DNA of 64,000 nucleotides from assembly GCA_017531305.1 (NCBI GenBank), contig JAFXLG010000044.1, positions 26,089 through 90,088 of the forward strand, written 5' to 3'. The stretch is from Alistipes sp. GTDB lineage: Bacteria; Bacteroidota; Bacteroidia; Bacteroidales; Rikenellaceae. This document shows, in pieces, positions 23,498 to 32,261 of this stretch. Position 1 is the first letter of the stretch, and every line of letters begins with the position of its first letter. Both the position numbers and the translations under genes were made by a program. Under the pieces are notes generated by a model that saw nothing but the letters and a program-made list of their open reading frames with translations, was not told where the DNA came from and searched no databases.

Positions 23498-24745
23498 ATG
23501 AGAGGATTTATGAAATTTAGCTGTGTCTTCATCATTGTGATGTTGTCGCTGAGCATGAACGTTTCGGCACAGAAAAAGGCTAAGGATTCAAAAACCACTT
23601 ATGCTCAGGAGGTTTTGCAGCCTTATGTGGATAGCGGTCAGCTATCTGGAGCTATCAGTGTATTCTACAAAGATGGTGTTCAAGAGACTTGTTGTGTGGG
23701 TTATGCCGATGTGGCGGCGAAGCGTCCTATCAAGTTGGATAACGTCTTTATGCAGTGCTCTCAGACTAAGGGTTTCTGCGGTGTGACAATAGCCAAATTA
23801 GTCGAGGAGGGTAAAATCTCGCTTGATGACCCTGTTTCAAAATATCTGCATGAGTTTAAGGAGTTGTGGGTGCAGGTATCGAATAAGGATGGCGTGAAGA
23901 CTCTGCACAAGGCGAAGAATACGCTTACCATTCGCATGGTACTCAACCATACGGGAGGCTTCCCTTTCGAGGCGAGTGTTAAGCGCAATGATGTTCGCGG
24001 AGGTGGTTGGAGTGGAGGAGCTCCTCTGCGTCAGGTCGCTGTCGTTGCGGCTGAATCTCCTATTATGTTTGAGCCTGGTACACGTGATTTGTATTCTAAT
24101 ACAGGTATTGATATCGGTGCAGCAATCGTGGAGGTTGTTACAGGTATGAAGTGGGAGAATTACCTCAAGCAAGAGGTTTTGGATCCGTTGGGTATGAAAT
24201 CTACATGGTTTTGGCCTACCGACAAGCAACTCAAGAAGAAGATTGAACTCTATGCTTTCAAGCAGAATGCTCCTGCCGAGTGGGTTGAGGAGATGGCTTG
24301 GCAGCAGCGTCCTTACAATGATTCTCACGTCTTTGCATCTGCGGGTGCAGGTTTGTGGACTACGGCGGCAGATCAGCTCAAATTCTATAAGATGTTGATG
24401 AATCTCGGTATGGGTGAGAATGGCGTGCGTATCTTGAAGGAGGAGACCGTAAAGTCTATTTTGGCATGCACTACTCGCCCTCAAAATATGGGAGGTTATT
24501 CGCTTGGTTTGAATGCCCCTGTCAAGGATAGCGAAGACTCTTGGTTTGGTCACGGAGGAGCTTGGGGTACCAACTGTATGGTTAATTGGCACAAGAAGCA
24601 ACTGAAATTATGGGTAATCCAGAGTGCGGGCGGTCCTCAGCCTTGGAATGCTAAAGTAAACGAGGCTGCTGAGAAGTTCTTTGCACAGCCTTTTGACTCC
24701 TCTGGTGTAGATGCATATACAGGCAGAGTCGGCTCAAATAGATAA
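23498..24745 (+). CDS. Secreted serine hydrolase, beta-lactamase/penicillin-binding class C fold
   Basis: 415 residues from the ATG at 23498 (a second ATG at 23510 also leaves the signal peptide MKFSCVFIIVMLSLSMNVSA-Q). Motifs of the class C/esterase fold are visible: CSQTKGFCG with the Ser-x-x-Lys pair, LYSNTGIDIGAAIVE with Tyr-x-Asn, and GHGGAWGTNC in the position of the third (KTG/HxG) motif. It could be a D-Ala peptidase, esterase or lactamase-like protein. Co-transcription with a NagX-like membrane protein points to peptidoglycan or amino-sugar turnover, which is inference. Confidence 0.82.
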   Translation: MRGFMKFSCVFIIVMLSLSMNVSAQKKAKDSKTTYAQEVLQPYVDSGQLSGAISVFYKDGVQETCCVGYADVAAKRPIKLDNVFMQCSQTKGFCGVTIAKLVEEGKISLDDPVSKYLHEFKELWVQVSNKDGVKTLHKAKNTLTIRMVLNHTGGFPFEASVKRNDVRGGGWSGGAPLRQVAVVAAESPIMFEPGTRDLYSNTGIDIGAAIVEVVTGMKWENYLKQEVLDPLGMKSTWFWPTDKQLKKKIELYAFKQNAPAEWVEEMAWQQRPYNDSHVFASAGAGLWTTAADQLKFYKMLMNLGMGENGVRILKEETVKSILACTTRPQNMGGYSLGLNAPVKDSEDSWFGHGGAWGTNCMVNWHKKQLKLWVIQSAGGPQPWNAKVNEAAEKFFAQPFDSSGVDAYTGRVGSNR

Positions 24746-24770
24746 AATGTCGTTTTGCGAGATGAATGAA

Positions 24771-24809
24771 CAGTCGAGGGATACATCGTTGGGGTGTATC
24801 CCTCGATTG
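24771..24809 (+). terminator. Stable hairpin after the serine hydrolase gene
   Basis: A 15-bp stem (24771-24785 with 24795-24809) with a 9-nt loop but no T-run directly after it. It may stabilise the 3' end or act together with the next hairpin. Confidence 0.6.
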
Positions 24810-24824
24810 TGTTGAAGGAGGTGT

Positions 24825-24867
24825 TTGCAAGAGCTTAATAACCCTTTTGGGGTAACTCTTTTTGCAA
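24825..24867 (+). terminator. Second hairpin, probable terminator
   Basis: TTGCAA (24825-24830) and TTGCAA (24862-24867) close an imperfect stem capped by TAACCC/GGGGTA. T-rich CTCTTTTTG lies in the 3' arm. Confidence 0.55.
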
Positions 24868-24984
24868 TGTAATATTTGTTTAAAATTGAGTTTTTCCAAC
24901 CTTTAATAAATGCCATAATGAATTGGTAAGTAATTTGTTGGCGAAATAATCTACATACCGTACCAATTATTAATTATTTTTTTG

Positions 24985-24992
24985 TATTTTTG
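24985..24992 (+). promoter_or_regulatory. Promoter -7 box of the suf operon
   Basis: TATTTTTG, 19 bp before the sufB ATG at 25012. No TTG -33 element and no IscR/SufR-type regulator gene are seen nearby. Confidence 0.65.
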
Positions 24993-25011
24993 TGAACTAT
25001 AATTATAAATT

Positions 25012-26454
25012 ATGGCTGAAAAAGATAAGGATCTAATAGAAAAAATAGATAAAGAATACGAGTACGGATTCACCACCGATATTGAGACCGAAACCATCGG
25101 CAGATGTCTTAATGAGGATGTCATCCGTCTTATCTCTGCCAAGAAGGAGGAGCCTGAGTGGATGCTTGAGAGGCGTTTGAAGGCTTTCCGCCATTGGCAG
25201 AAGATGCCTTTGCCCACTTGGGCACATCTGGATATCCCAGAGATTGATTTTCAGGATATTATCTATTATGCTGCCCCCAAACAACGTAAAAAGCTTGGCT
25301 CGATGGATGAGGTTGATCCCGAGTTGAAACGTACTTTCGACAAGTTGGGAATTCCGCTTGAGGAGCAGATGGCGTTGGCTGGTGTGGCTGTCGATGCTGT
25401 GATGGATTCGGTGTCGGTGAAGACCACATTCCGTGAGACTTTGGCCGAGAAGGGTATTATCTTCTGCTCTATCTCGGAGGCAATCCGCGAATATCCAGAT
25501 TTGGTTAAGAAGTATTTGGGATCTGTAGTCCCTTATACCGATAACTTCTATGCGGCACTCAATGCTGCGGTATTTTCCGATGGCTCGTTCTGCTATATTC
25601 CAAAGGGAGTACGTTGCCCGATGGAGCTCTCGACCTATTTCCGTATCAATGCCGAGGGTACGGGACAATTTGAGCGTACTCTGCTTGTGGCAGATGAGGG
25701 TTCGTATGTGAGCTATCTGGAGGGTTGTACCGCACCTCAGCGCGATGAGAATCAGTTGCACGCAGCAGTTGTGGAGATCGTGGTTGAGCGTGATGCCGAA
25801 GTGAAATACTCTACCGTGCAGAATTGGTATCCTGGCGATAAAGAGGGTAAAGGTGGTATCTATAATTTCGTAACTAAACGTGGTTTGTGTCGCCAGAATG
25901 CCCATCTTTCATGGACTCAGGTGGAGACAGGCTCTGCCATTACATGGAAATATCCGAGCTGTGTGTTGCTTGGCGATAATTCTGTGGGTGAGTTCTACTC
26001 TGTGGCGATGACCAATAATTTCCAGCAGGCAGATACTGGCACCAAGATGATCCACATTGGTCGTAATACCCGTAGCCGTATCGTTTCGAAGGGAATCTCG
26101 GCAGGCAAGAGTCAGAATGCTTATCGAGGTTTGGTGCGCGTGGCTAAGGGTGCAGATAATGCACGTAACTATTCGCAGTGTGATTCGTTGCTTATCGGCG
26201 ACAAGTGTGGCGCACATACATTCCCCGAGATTGATTCACATAACCCAACAGCGGTGTTGGAGCATGAGGCTACAACCTCAAAGATCTCAGAAGATCAGCT
26301 CTTCTATTGTAATCAGAGAGGTATCTCGACTGAGGATGCCGTAGGTCTGATTGTGAACGGATACGCTCGCGAGGTGTTGTCGAAGTTGCCTATGGAGTTT
26401 GCAGTTGAGGCTCAGAAGTTGCTCGCTATCAGTTTGGAAGGCTCAGTTGGTTAA
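25012..26454 (+). CDS. sufB: Fe-S cluster assembly scaffold protein SufB
   Basis: 480 residues. It is the scaffold subunit of the SufBCD complex on which Fe-S clusters are built. The conserved core is present: [49 protein letters not shown], the beta-helix repeats with [21 protein letters not shown], and the C-terminal [24 protein letters not shown] region with [16 protein letters not shown]. The length is typical. It is the first gene of a sufBCDS operon, with sufC 27 bp downstream. Confidence 0.97.
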   Translation: MAEKDKDLIEKIDKEYEYGFTTDIETETIGRCLNEDVIRLISAKKEEPEWMLERRLKAFRHWQKMPLPTWAHLDIPEIDFQDIIYYAAPKQRKKLGSMDEVDPELKRTFDKLGIPLEEQMALAGVAVDAVMDSVSVKTTFRETLAEKGIIFCSISEAIREYPDLVKKYLGSVVPYTDNFYAALNAAVFSDGSFCYIPKGVRCPMELSTYFRINAEGTGQFERTLLVADEGSYVSYLEGCTAPQRDENQLHAAVVEIVVERDAEVKYSTVQNWYPGDKEGKGGIYNFVTKRGLCRQNAHLSWTQVETGSAITWKYPSCVLLGDNSVGEFYSVAMTNNFQQADTGTKMIHIGRNTRSRIVSKGISAGKSQNAYRGLVRVAKGADNARNYSQCDSLLIGDKCGAHTFPEIDSHNPTAVLEHEATTSKISEDQLFYCNQRGISTEDAVGLIVNGYAREVLSKLPMEFAVEAQKLLAISLEGSVG

Positions 26455-26481
26455 AGTGTAAAATAAAGAAAACGATATAAT

Positions 26482-27234
26482 ATGTTAAGTATTAAGAATT
26501 TGCATGCATCTATCGGCGATAAGCCTATTCTTCGAGGTATCAACCTTGAAGTCAAGGCTGGTGAGGTGCATGCCATCATGGGTCCTAATGGCTCTGGCAA
26601 GAGTACGCTGGCTTCGGTATTGGCGGGAAACGAGAAGTTTACCGTAACCGATGGCTCGGTGGAGTTCTTGGGGCAGAATCTGATGGAACTCTCGATCGAG
26701 GATCGTGCCCGCTTGGGTTTGTTCTTGGGTTTTCAGTATCCTGTTGAGATCCCAGGTGTTACGATGGCAAATTTTATGAAGATGGCTGTCAATGAGCAGC
26801 GTAAGTATCGTGGTGAGGAGCCTCTCTCGGCAGGTCAATTCCTGAAGCTGATGAAGCAGAAGAGTGCTGTTGTGGAGTTGGATTCCAAACTCACATCTCG
26901 CGCCGTGAATGAGGGTTTCTCTGGTGGCGAGAAGAAGAAAAACGAGATCTTCCAGATGGCAATGCTTGAGCCTAAGCTCGCGATTTTGGATGAGACGGAT
27001 TCTGGTCTGGATATCGATGCGTTGCGCGTGGTTGCCACAGGTGTGACCAAACTCCATACCGAGGAGAATGCTACTGTGGTCATTACCCACTATCAGCGTC
27101 TGTTGGATTATATCGTGCCTGATTTTGTCCACGTGCTTTATAAAGGACAAATCATCTATTCGGGCGATAAGACTCTGGCTTTGAAGTTAGAGAAGGAGGG
27201 TTACGATTGGTTGATTAACGACTATAAGGAGTAG
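26482..27234 (+). CDS. sufC: Fe-S cluster assembly ATPase SufC
   Basis: 250 residues, a single soluble ABC ATPase that drives the SufBCD scaffold. Walker A GPNGSGKSTL, the SufC-type signature FSGGEKKKNEIFQMAML, Walker B LAILDETDSGLDIDALR and the switch His (VITHYQRLL) are all present. The SufC hallmark FQYPVEIPGV is intact. It ends 3 bp before sufD. Confidence 0.97.
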   Translation: MLSIKNLHASIGDKPILRGINLEVKAGEVHAIMGPNGSGKSTLASVLAGNEKFTVTDGSVEFLGQNLMELSIEDRARLGLFLGFQYPVEIPGVTMANFMKMAVNEQRKYRGEEPLSAGQFLKLMKQKSAVVELDSKLTSRAVNEGFSGGEKKKNEIFQMAMLEPKLAILDETDSGLDIDALRVVATGVTKLHTEENATVVITHYQRLLDYIVPDFVHVLYKGQIIYSGDKTLALKLEKEGYDWLINDYKE

Positions 27235-27237
27235 GCG

Positions 27238-28056
27238 ATGCTTTTTCTGGAATATCTTAAAAGCGTAGGGCTTGAGTCACCCCGTTCGGGCGATGAGATT
27301 GTGCTTGCAGATGGCTCAAGTGCCACGTTGTTGTATAATCCTTCGGCAGCAACTTGTGGCGTGGCGGAGCAGGGCGAGGAGTCTTTGGTTGTGGTATATA
27401 CCCATGCCGAAAGCTCTTCACTTAGCTTTGATTTGCTGCCATACTCTAAACTTCGTTTGGTGGAGGTCTATTTGGCGGGAGCTAAGGCTCAGCGTAAGAT
27501 CCGTCAACAGGCGGGGAGCGTATGTGATATTACCTCGATCGTAGTTGCAGATGCAGAGGTTAACTACGCTATTGATCTGAATGGACATGGTGCTTCAAAT
27601 CTCTTGCGCTCGGCATTTATTGTTGGTGGTGAGGAGCATTCGAAGGTCGATGTGAGGGTGAATCACAACTCTTCGGATTGTACGAGCGATTCGCTTGTCA
27701 AGGGCGTTGCTGGTGGTCGAGCCGTAGGCGAGTTCTGCGGTATGGTATATGTGGCACCCGATGCTCAGCGTACCGATGCCAAGCAGACATCTCGTAATGT
27801 CGAGATCGGTGCAGATGCCAAAATCATTACCAAACCACAACTCGAGATCTATGCCGATGATGTGAAGTGTTCGCATGGTGCTACTGTCGGTCAGTTGGAT
27901 GGCGAGGCTATTTTCTATATGCGTCAGCGTGGTCTGAGCGAGAAGCAGGCGCGTAAGGTGCAGATCGAGGGCTTTGTGGGCGAAGTAGTATTCTCATCGG
28001 ATCAGCTTGGAGAGGTCTTGGCGGAAGAGTTAATCCATAAACTTGAAAGTTTGTAG
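27238..28056 (+). CDS. sufD: Fe-S cluster assembly protein SufD, short form
   Basis: 272 residues. The C-terminal beta-helix and helical tail match SufD: VDVRVNHNSSDCTSDSLVKGVAGGRAVGEFCG, QTSRNVEIGADAKIITKPQLEIYADDVKCSHGATVGQLD (with the conserved Cys/His) and FYMRQRGLSEKQARKVQIEGFVGEVV. Typical SufD proteins are about 420-450 residues, so roughly the N-terminal third is missing. The frame is intact and starts cleanly 3 bp after sufC, so this looks like a genuine short form rather than a broken gene. It is expected to pair with SufB. Confidence 0.9.
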   Translation: MLFLEYLKSVGLESPRSGDEIVLADGSSATLLYNPSAATCGVAEQGEESLVVVYTHAESSSLSFDLLPYSKLRLVEVYLAGAKAQRKIRQQAGSVCDITSIVVADAEVNYAIDLNGHGASNLLRSAFIVGGEEHSKVDVRVNHNSSDCTSDSLVKGVAGGRAVGEFCGMVYVAPDAQRTDAKQTSRNVEIGADAKIITKPQLEIYADDVKCSHGATVGQLDGEAIFYMRQRGLSEKQARKVQIEGFVGEVVFSSDQLGEVLAEELIHKLESL

Positions 28057-28059
28057 CGA

Positions 28060-29277
28060 ATGTTTGATGTAGAGCTCATAAGAAAGGATTTTCCGATTCT
28101 GAGTCGAGAGGTCAACGGCAAAGGGTTGATCTACTTGGATAGTGGCGCAACGGCTCAGAAGCCCGAGTGTGTCATTGAGCTTATCAATCGTTTGCATAGA
28201 GAATATAATGCCAATATACATCGTGGCGTGCATTATCTTTCGGAGCAGATGACCCAGATGTATGAGGCGGCGCGTGAGCGTATCCGAGAGTTCATTGGTG
28301 CTGCAGAGCGCGAGGAGGTTATTTTTACGGCAGGAGCTACCGCTTCACTCAATACTGTGGCATACGCTTGGCCGGAAAGATATCTTTCGGAGGGTGATAA
28401 TATCATAGTGAGCGAAATGGAGCACCACTCCAATATCGTTCCATGGCAGGTTGTAGCGGCTCGCAAGGGCGCGCAGATTAGGGTTTTGCCTTTCGATAAC
28501 GAGGGACGTCTGATGGTTGAGCGATTGGATGAGTTGATCGACTCGCGAACCCGACTTGTCGCCGTGACTCAGGCTTCCAATACGTTGGGTACGCGCCCAG
28601 ATTTGAAGCCAATTATCGAGAAGGCTCACGCTGCTTGTGCGCACGTGGTGGTCGATGGTTGTCAGGGGGTGGTACATGGCGGTGTCAACGTGCAGGCGTT
28701 GGGATGCGATTTTTATGCCTTTTCGGGACATAAGTTGTATGGTCCTACGGGTATTGGAGTCTTGTATGGTCGTAGAGAGCTGTTGGAGAGTATGCCACCG
28801 TTTTTGTGTGGTGGAGATATGGTCGATAGAGTCTCTTTTGAGAAGACTACATACGCTCCGCTACCACTTAAATTTGAGGCAGGTACAGCCAATTTTATCG
28901 GTGCTATAGGCTTGGGTGAGGCTGTCAGATATCTCTCTGAGTTGGATCTATCGGCTGTGGAGCGTCATGAGGCGGAACTTACTTCGTATGCTCACGAACA
29001 GCTGGAACAGATAGATGGAATGTGCATCTATGGCAAGTGCAGCGATAAGAGTTCGATCGTATCGTTTAATGTTGATGGCGTGCATCATTATGATATGGGC
29101 ATGATTCTGGATAAATTGGGTATCGCCGTGCGTACGGGTCAACATTGTGCTGAGCCTGTGATGGCGCACTATGGTGTGACGGGTATGTGCCGAGCCTCGA
29201 TAGCGATGTATAATACCAAGCAGGAGATTGACGCTTTGTGTCGGGGTGTGCAGCGAGCTGTCAGAATGTTGAGATAG
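28060..29277 (+). CDS. sufS: Cysteine desulfurase SufS (class V aminotransferase fold)
   Basis: 405 residues. It supplies sulfur from cysteine to the SufBCD scaffold. PLP-binding features: GATASLNTVAYAW, MEHHSNIVPWQ, DGCQGVVHGGVNVQ (Asp/Gln) and AFSGHKLYGPTGIGVLYG with the Schiff-base Lys. The catalytic Cys lies in VRTGQHCAEPVM, typical of SufS rather than IscS. It begins 3 bp after sufD. No SufE or SufU partner is encoded in the window. Confidence 0.96.
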   Translation: MFDVELIRKDFPILSREVNGKGLIYLDSGATAQKPECVIELINRLHREYNANIHRGVHYLSEQMTQMYEAARERIREFIGAAEREEVIFTAGATASLNTVAYAWPERYLSEGDNIIVSEMEHHSNIVPWQVVAARKGAQIRVLPFDNEGRLMVERLDELIDSRTRLVAVTQASNTLGTRPDLKPIIEKAHAACAHVVVDGCQGVVHGGVNVQALGCDFYAFSGHKLYGPTGIGVLYGRRELLESMPPFLCGGDMVDRVSFEKTTYAPLPLKFEAGTANFIGAIGLGEAVRYLSELDLSAVERHEAELTSYAHEQLEQIDGMCIYGKCSDKSSIVSFNVDGVHHYDMGMILDKLGIAVRTGQHCAEPVMAHYGVTGMCRASIAMYNTKQEIDALCRGVQRAVRMLR

Positions 29278-29329
29278 ATTTTGGGGTGAGAGAGTCGCCT
29301 CCCGTTTTAGAATAAATTGAAGATAAGAT

Positions 29330-30013
29330 ATGTTTATTGTACTTGAGGGGTTGGATGGAGCTGGCAAATCTACACAGATCAAGAAGTTGCGAGATATGTT
29401 TGCCGAGCAGGGTATCCCAAGCGAATACATACATTTTCCACGTTTCGATGCGCCATATTTTGGCGATATGATTGCGCGTTTTTTGCGCGGTGAGTTCGGT
29501 AGTGTCGATCAGGTCGATCCATACATCGTGGCAATGCTCTATGCTGAGGATCGCCGTGATGCGGCAACACTGATTCGCGGCTGGATGGAGCAGGGTAAGG
29601 TGGTTATTGCCGATAGATATGTCTATTCCAATATCGGATACCAGTGTGCTAAGGTTGAGTCAGCCTCGAAGCGAGAAGAGCTTAAGCAATGGATCTTCTC
29701 TTTGGAGTATGACTACTTTAAGATTCCACGACCCGATGTGTCGCTGTTTCTGGATGTGCCATTTGCCTTTACCGAGCGTAAGTTGCTCGCAGAGGTGAGA
29801 GAGGGGGATGATAGAGAGTATCTGAATGGCAGAAAGGATATCCATGAGCAGTCGATGGATCTGCAGCGCAAGGTGCGTCAGGTATATCTCGATGCTGCTC
29901 AGGTGGATGAGAATATGCATATCGTGGATTGCTCTACTGCCGAGGGTGAGATGGCTTCGCCCGAGATTATTTTCCAGAGAGTTAGAGAACGTGTTAAACC
30001 TTATCTAAAGTAA
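29330..30013 (+). CDS. tmk: Thymidylate kinase
   Basis: 227 residues. It phosphorylates dTMP to dTDP. P-loop LEGLDGAGKSTQ, the substrate motif HFPRFDAPYFGDMI, the DR(Y) motif VIADRYVYSNIGYQ and the lid region GRKDIHEQSMDLQ are visible. It is a little longer than the ~205-residue E. coli enzyme. It lies 52 bp after sufS and 6 bp before the next gene, so it is probably transcribed with both. Confidence 0.93.
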   Translation: MFIVLEGLDGAGKSTQIKKLRDMFAEQGIPSEYIHFPRFDAPYFGDMIARFLRGEFGSVDQVDPYIVAMLYAEDRRDAATLIRGWMEQGKVVIADRYVYSNIGYQCAKVESASKREELKQWIFSLEYDYFKIPRPDVSLFLDVPFAFTERKLLAEVREGDDREYLNGRKDIHEQSMDLQRKVRQVYLDAAQVDENMHIVDCSTAEGEMASPEIIFQRVRERVKPYLK

Positions 30014-30019
30014 GCGGGG

Positions 30020-31147
30020 ATGGCATCAAAAGGGTTGAAATTGGCATCGAACATCTGTCGTGTAATTGTCGGCGTATGCTTCATCTTTTCGGGCTTTGTC
30101 AAGGCGGTGGATCCGTGGGGCACGGCTCTGAAGGTGAACGAATACCTCTCTATATACGGCATTGAGTGGCTCTCGCCAATAAGTATGGTCTTCTCGATTT
30201 GGTTGTGTGGCGCAGAGTTGATGATGGGTTTGATGCTTTTGTTCAGGGTGAGAACCCGACTTATTTCGATCTTTGCGTTGGTTTCGATGAGTTTCTTTAC
30301 CATCCTTACATTCTTGAGTGCTACGTGGATTCCTGTCGAGGATTGCGGATGTTTTGGTGATGCGTTGAAACTATCGCCATGGGAGACCTTCCTGAAGAAT
30401 CTGATCATAATGCCAATGGTCTTTACGATTTGGTATCGCTATCGCCATGAAAAGATATTGGTCTTTAAGCGCATAGAGATCGTATTGACCGTCTTGTTCT
30501 GTAGCTTCGCCATGGGCGTGGGAACGTATTGCTACTTCCGTTTGCCGTTGATTGATTTTCTGCCTTATAAAGAGGGTGCGAACATCTACGAGATGATCGA
30601 GGCTCAGCACGATACAGGTAGCGAAGATATGTCGGAGGAGGAGTATGTGCTTGTCTATCGTAATAAACGTACGGGTAAACTTCGCGAGTTTTCGATCGAT
30701 GATAAGGAGTGGCAGAACGAGAAGAAGTGGGAGTGGGTTGAAACACGTGTGGATAATGAGGTGTCGCCTGTGCAAACTCTGGTAAGCGAGTTTTTGTTGT
30801 CTGATCCTGAGTTAGGTAATGTGACGCAGGAGATCTTGACTCAGAAGGGATACCTATATATGATCTGTATATCGCGATTCGATAAAATTGGTGAGAAGTG
30901 TAACGAGCGATTACGTGCTGTCGTGGAGTATGCCGAGCAGCAAGGAGCCGAGGTTGTATGTCTGACGCCACAACCGCTGCGTGAGCCTCGATATGAGAAT
31001 TTCGGCTCAGATCTGGATGTGAGATGTTATAATATAGACGCCACCGTAATGAAGACCATGCTTCGAGCTGAGAATGGTGTGGTGGTGCTTCGTGATGGAG
31101 TAATTGAGGCTAAATATAATTGCAGAAAGATTGATTTTGTGGAGTAG
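30020..31147 (+). CDS. BT_3928-like membrane protein: DoxX-like domain plus soluble C-terminal domain
   Basis: 375 residues. The N-terminal half has four to five transmembrane helices of DoxX type (ICRVIVGVCFIFSGFVKAVDPWG, MVFSIWLCGAELMMGLMLLF, LTFLSATWIPVEDCGCFGDALKLSPW). The CGCFGD pair of cysteines after the third helix is typical of DoxX-like quinone or redox membrane proteins. The C-terminal half (from about residue 200) is soluble and looks thioredoxin-like, ending CLTPQPLREPRYENFG... without an obvious CxxC. It would suit envelope redox chemistry, but no function is demonstrated. Confidence 0.78.
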   Translation: MASKGLKLASNICRVIVGVCFIFSGFVKAVDPWGTALKVNEYLSIYGIEWLSPISMVFSIWLCGAELMMGLMLLFRVRTRLISIFALVSMSFFTILTFLSATWIPVEDCGCFGDALKLSPWETFLKNLIIMPMVFTIWYRYRHEKILVFKRIEIVLTVLFCSFAMGVGTYCYFRLPLIDFLPYKEGANIYEMIEAQHDTGSEDMSEEEYVLVYRNKRTGKLREFSIDDKEWQNEKKWEWVETRVDNEVSPVQTLVSEFLLSDPELGNVTQEILTQKGYLYMICISRFDKIGEKCNERLRAVVEYAEQQGAEVVCLTPQPLREPRYENFGSDLDVRCYNIDATVMKTMLRAENGVVVLRDGVIEAKYNCRKIDFVE

Positions 31148-31168
31148 GCAAGTAAGACTCTACTTTTG
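31137..31168 (+). promoter_or_regulatory. Promoter of the RND efflux operon
   Basis: TTG at 31137-31139 and TACTTTTG at 31161-31168, spaced by 21 bp, overlap the end of the preceding gene. Transcription would begin near 31174, at the base of the hairpin described next. Confidence 0.65.
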
Positions 31169-31174
31169 GTATGG

Positions 31175-31211
31175 AAATTGACCTTTGGGAAACCGAAGGT
31201 CAATTTTTTTT
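31175..31211 (+). terminator. Intrinsic terminator / 5' hairpin abutting the RND operon start codon
   Basis: AAATTGACCTTTGG (31175-31188) pairs with CCGAAGGTCAATTT (31193-31206) around a GAAA tetraloop, followed by eight T (31204-31211). The ATG of the next gene is at 31214. It can end the tmk transcript and is also the first thing transcribed from the RND promoter. Confidence 0.85.
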
Positions 31212-31213
31212 GT

Positions 31214-32257
31214 ATGAGTGTACGATTTATCTTAATGCTTCCTCTCTTGTCTGTTTTGGTGGGATGTGGTAAACGAGGTGGAGGTGCTGATGCCTCGCCT
31301 GTGCGTTATGTAAAGACCACAAAAGTTCAGGCGGTAGATTATGTTGACAGAGATTTTGCTGGAATGTCAACTGCCGATGATGCCACAACTCTGGCGTTTA
31401 AAATTTCGGGACAGGTTGAAGGAGTTGATGTCGGTAAAGGTGATTATGTGAGTCGAGGCGAGGTGCTTGCACGCTTGGATCCTCGTGATGTGGAACTTCA
31501 GGTGGCAGCCGACAAATCGCAATATATCAAGGCAATGTCTCAATATGAGCGTATGCGCCGATTGTTGGATCACGAGGCTGTGTCGTTGCAGGAGTATGAG
31601 AGTGCCGAAGCCTCTTACGTTCAGGCTCGTTCGGTTTATGAGAACTCCAAAGAATTGCTTTCGCAGACGCGGCTCAAAGCCCCATTTGCAGGTGTGGTGG
31701 AGCGAACATACGTTGATACCTATGAGCGTGTGCAGGCTGGGCAGACTATCCTGAGATTGGTCAATCCGCTGAGTACCACAGTCGAATTTACTATCTCTGA
31801 GAAGAGTATGTGGGTATTGTCGGACTCTACAACCCGATATTATGTGGTGTTCGATAATTTCCCCGATCATAGATTTACGGCTCGGCTGGATAGCTATGCC
31901 AAGACTTCATCCGATGCCTATGGTTTTCCCGTCTCGTTGAAATTGAGTAAAGCGGAGGTCGAGCCTTTCAAAATTTCGCCCGGGATGACCTGTCAAGTCA
32001 CTATTCGTACTGGCGAGCAGTTGAAAAATATAGTTGCCGTACCACTCAATGCCATATATGCTCCAGCCGAGGGCGGAACATATTTGTGGAGAGTGATGCC
32101 AGACGATATGGTTGAACGCGTAAAGGTCGAATTGGGCGATCCTTTCGGTCGTGATATGGTCTCGGTGTCGGGTGCAATCAAAGCGGGTGAGCGGGTAGTC
32201 TGTGCAGGCGTGTATCATCTGCAAGAGGGAGATAAAGTTAGAATTATAAATCGTTAG
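31214..32257 (+). CDS. RND efflux periplasmic adaptor (membrane fusion protein), lipoprotein
   Basis: 347 residues. Starts with a lipoprotein signal (MLPLLSVLVGC, lipobox LVGC). The adaptor architecture is clear: beta-barrel/lipoyl halves around VDVGKGDYVSRGEVLARLDPRDVELQ and TRLKAPFAGVVERTYVDTYERVQAGQTI, flanking a coiled-coil hairpin (about residues 95-145), then a membrane-proximal domain. It bridges the inner-membrane pump and the TolC-like channel encoded directly downstream. The ATG at 31214 is the only sensible start: upstream codons are the terminator hairpin. Confidence 0.92.
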   Translation: MSVRFILMLPLLSVLVGCGKRGGGADASPVRYVKTTKVQAVDYVDRDFAGMSTADDATTLAFKISGQVEGVDVGKGDYVSRGEVLARLDPRDVELQVAADKSQYIKAMSQYERMRRLLDHEAVSLQEYESAEASYVQARSVYENSKELLSQTRLKAPFAGVVERTYVDTYERVQAGQTILRLVNPLSTTVEFTISEKSMWVLSDSTTRYYVVFDNFPDHRFTARLDSYAKTSSDAYGFPVSLKLSKAEVEPFKISPGMTCQVTIRTGEQLKNIVAVPLNAIYAPAEGGTYLWRVMPDDMVERVKVELGDPFGRDMVSVSGAIKAGERVVCAGVYHLQEGDKVRIINR

Positions 32258-32261
32258 TGCT

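Noticed and set aside
30465-30971. A 168-codon minus-strand open frame
   Set aside because: It is a shadow of the BT_3928-like gene on the other strand, with a low-complexity Pro/Arg/Ser/His composition and no promoter.
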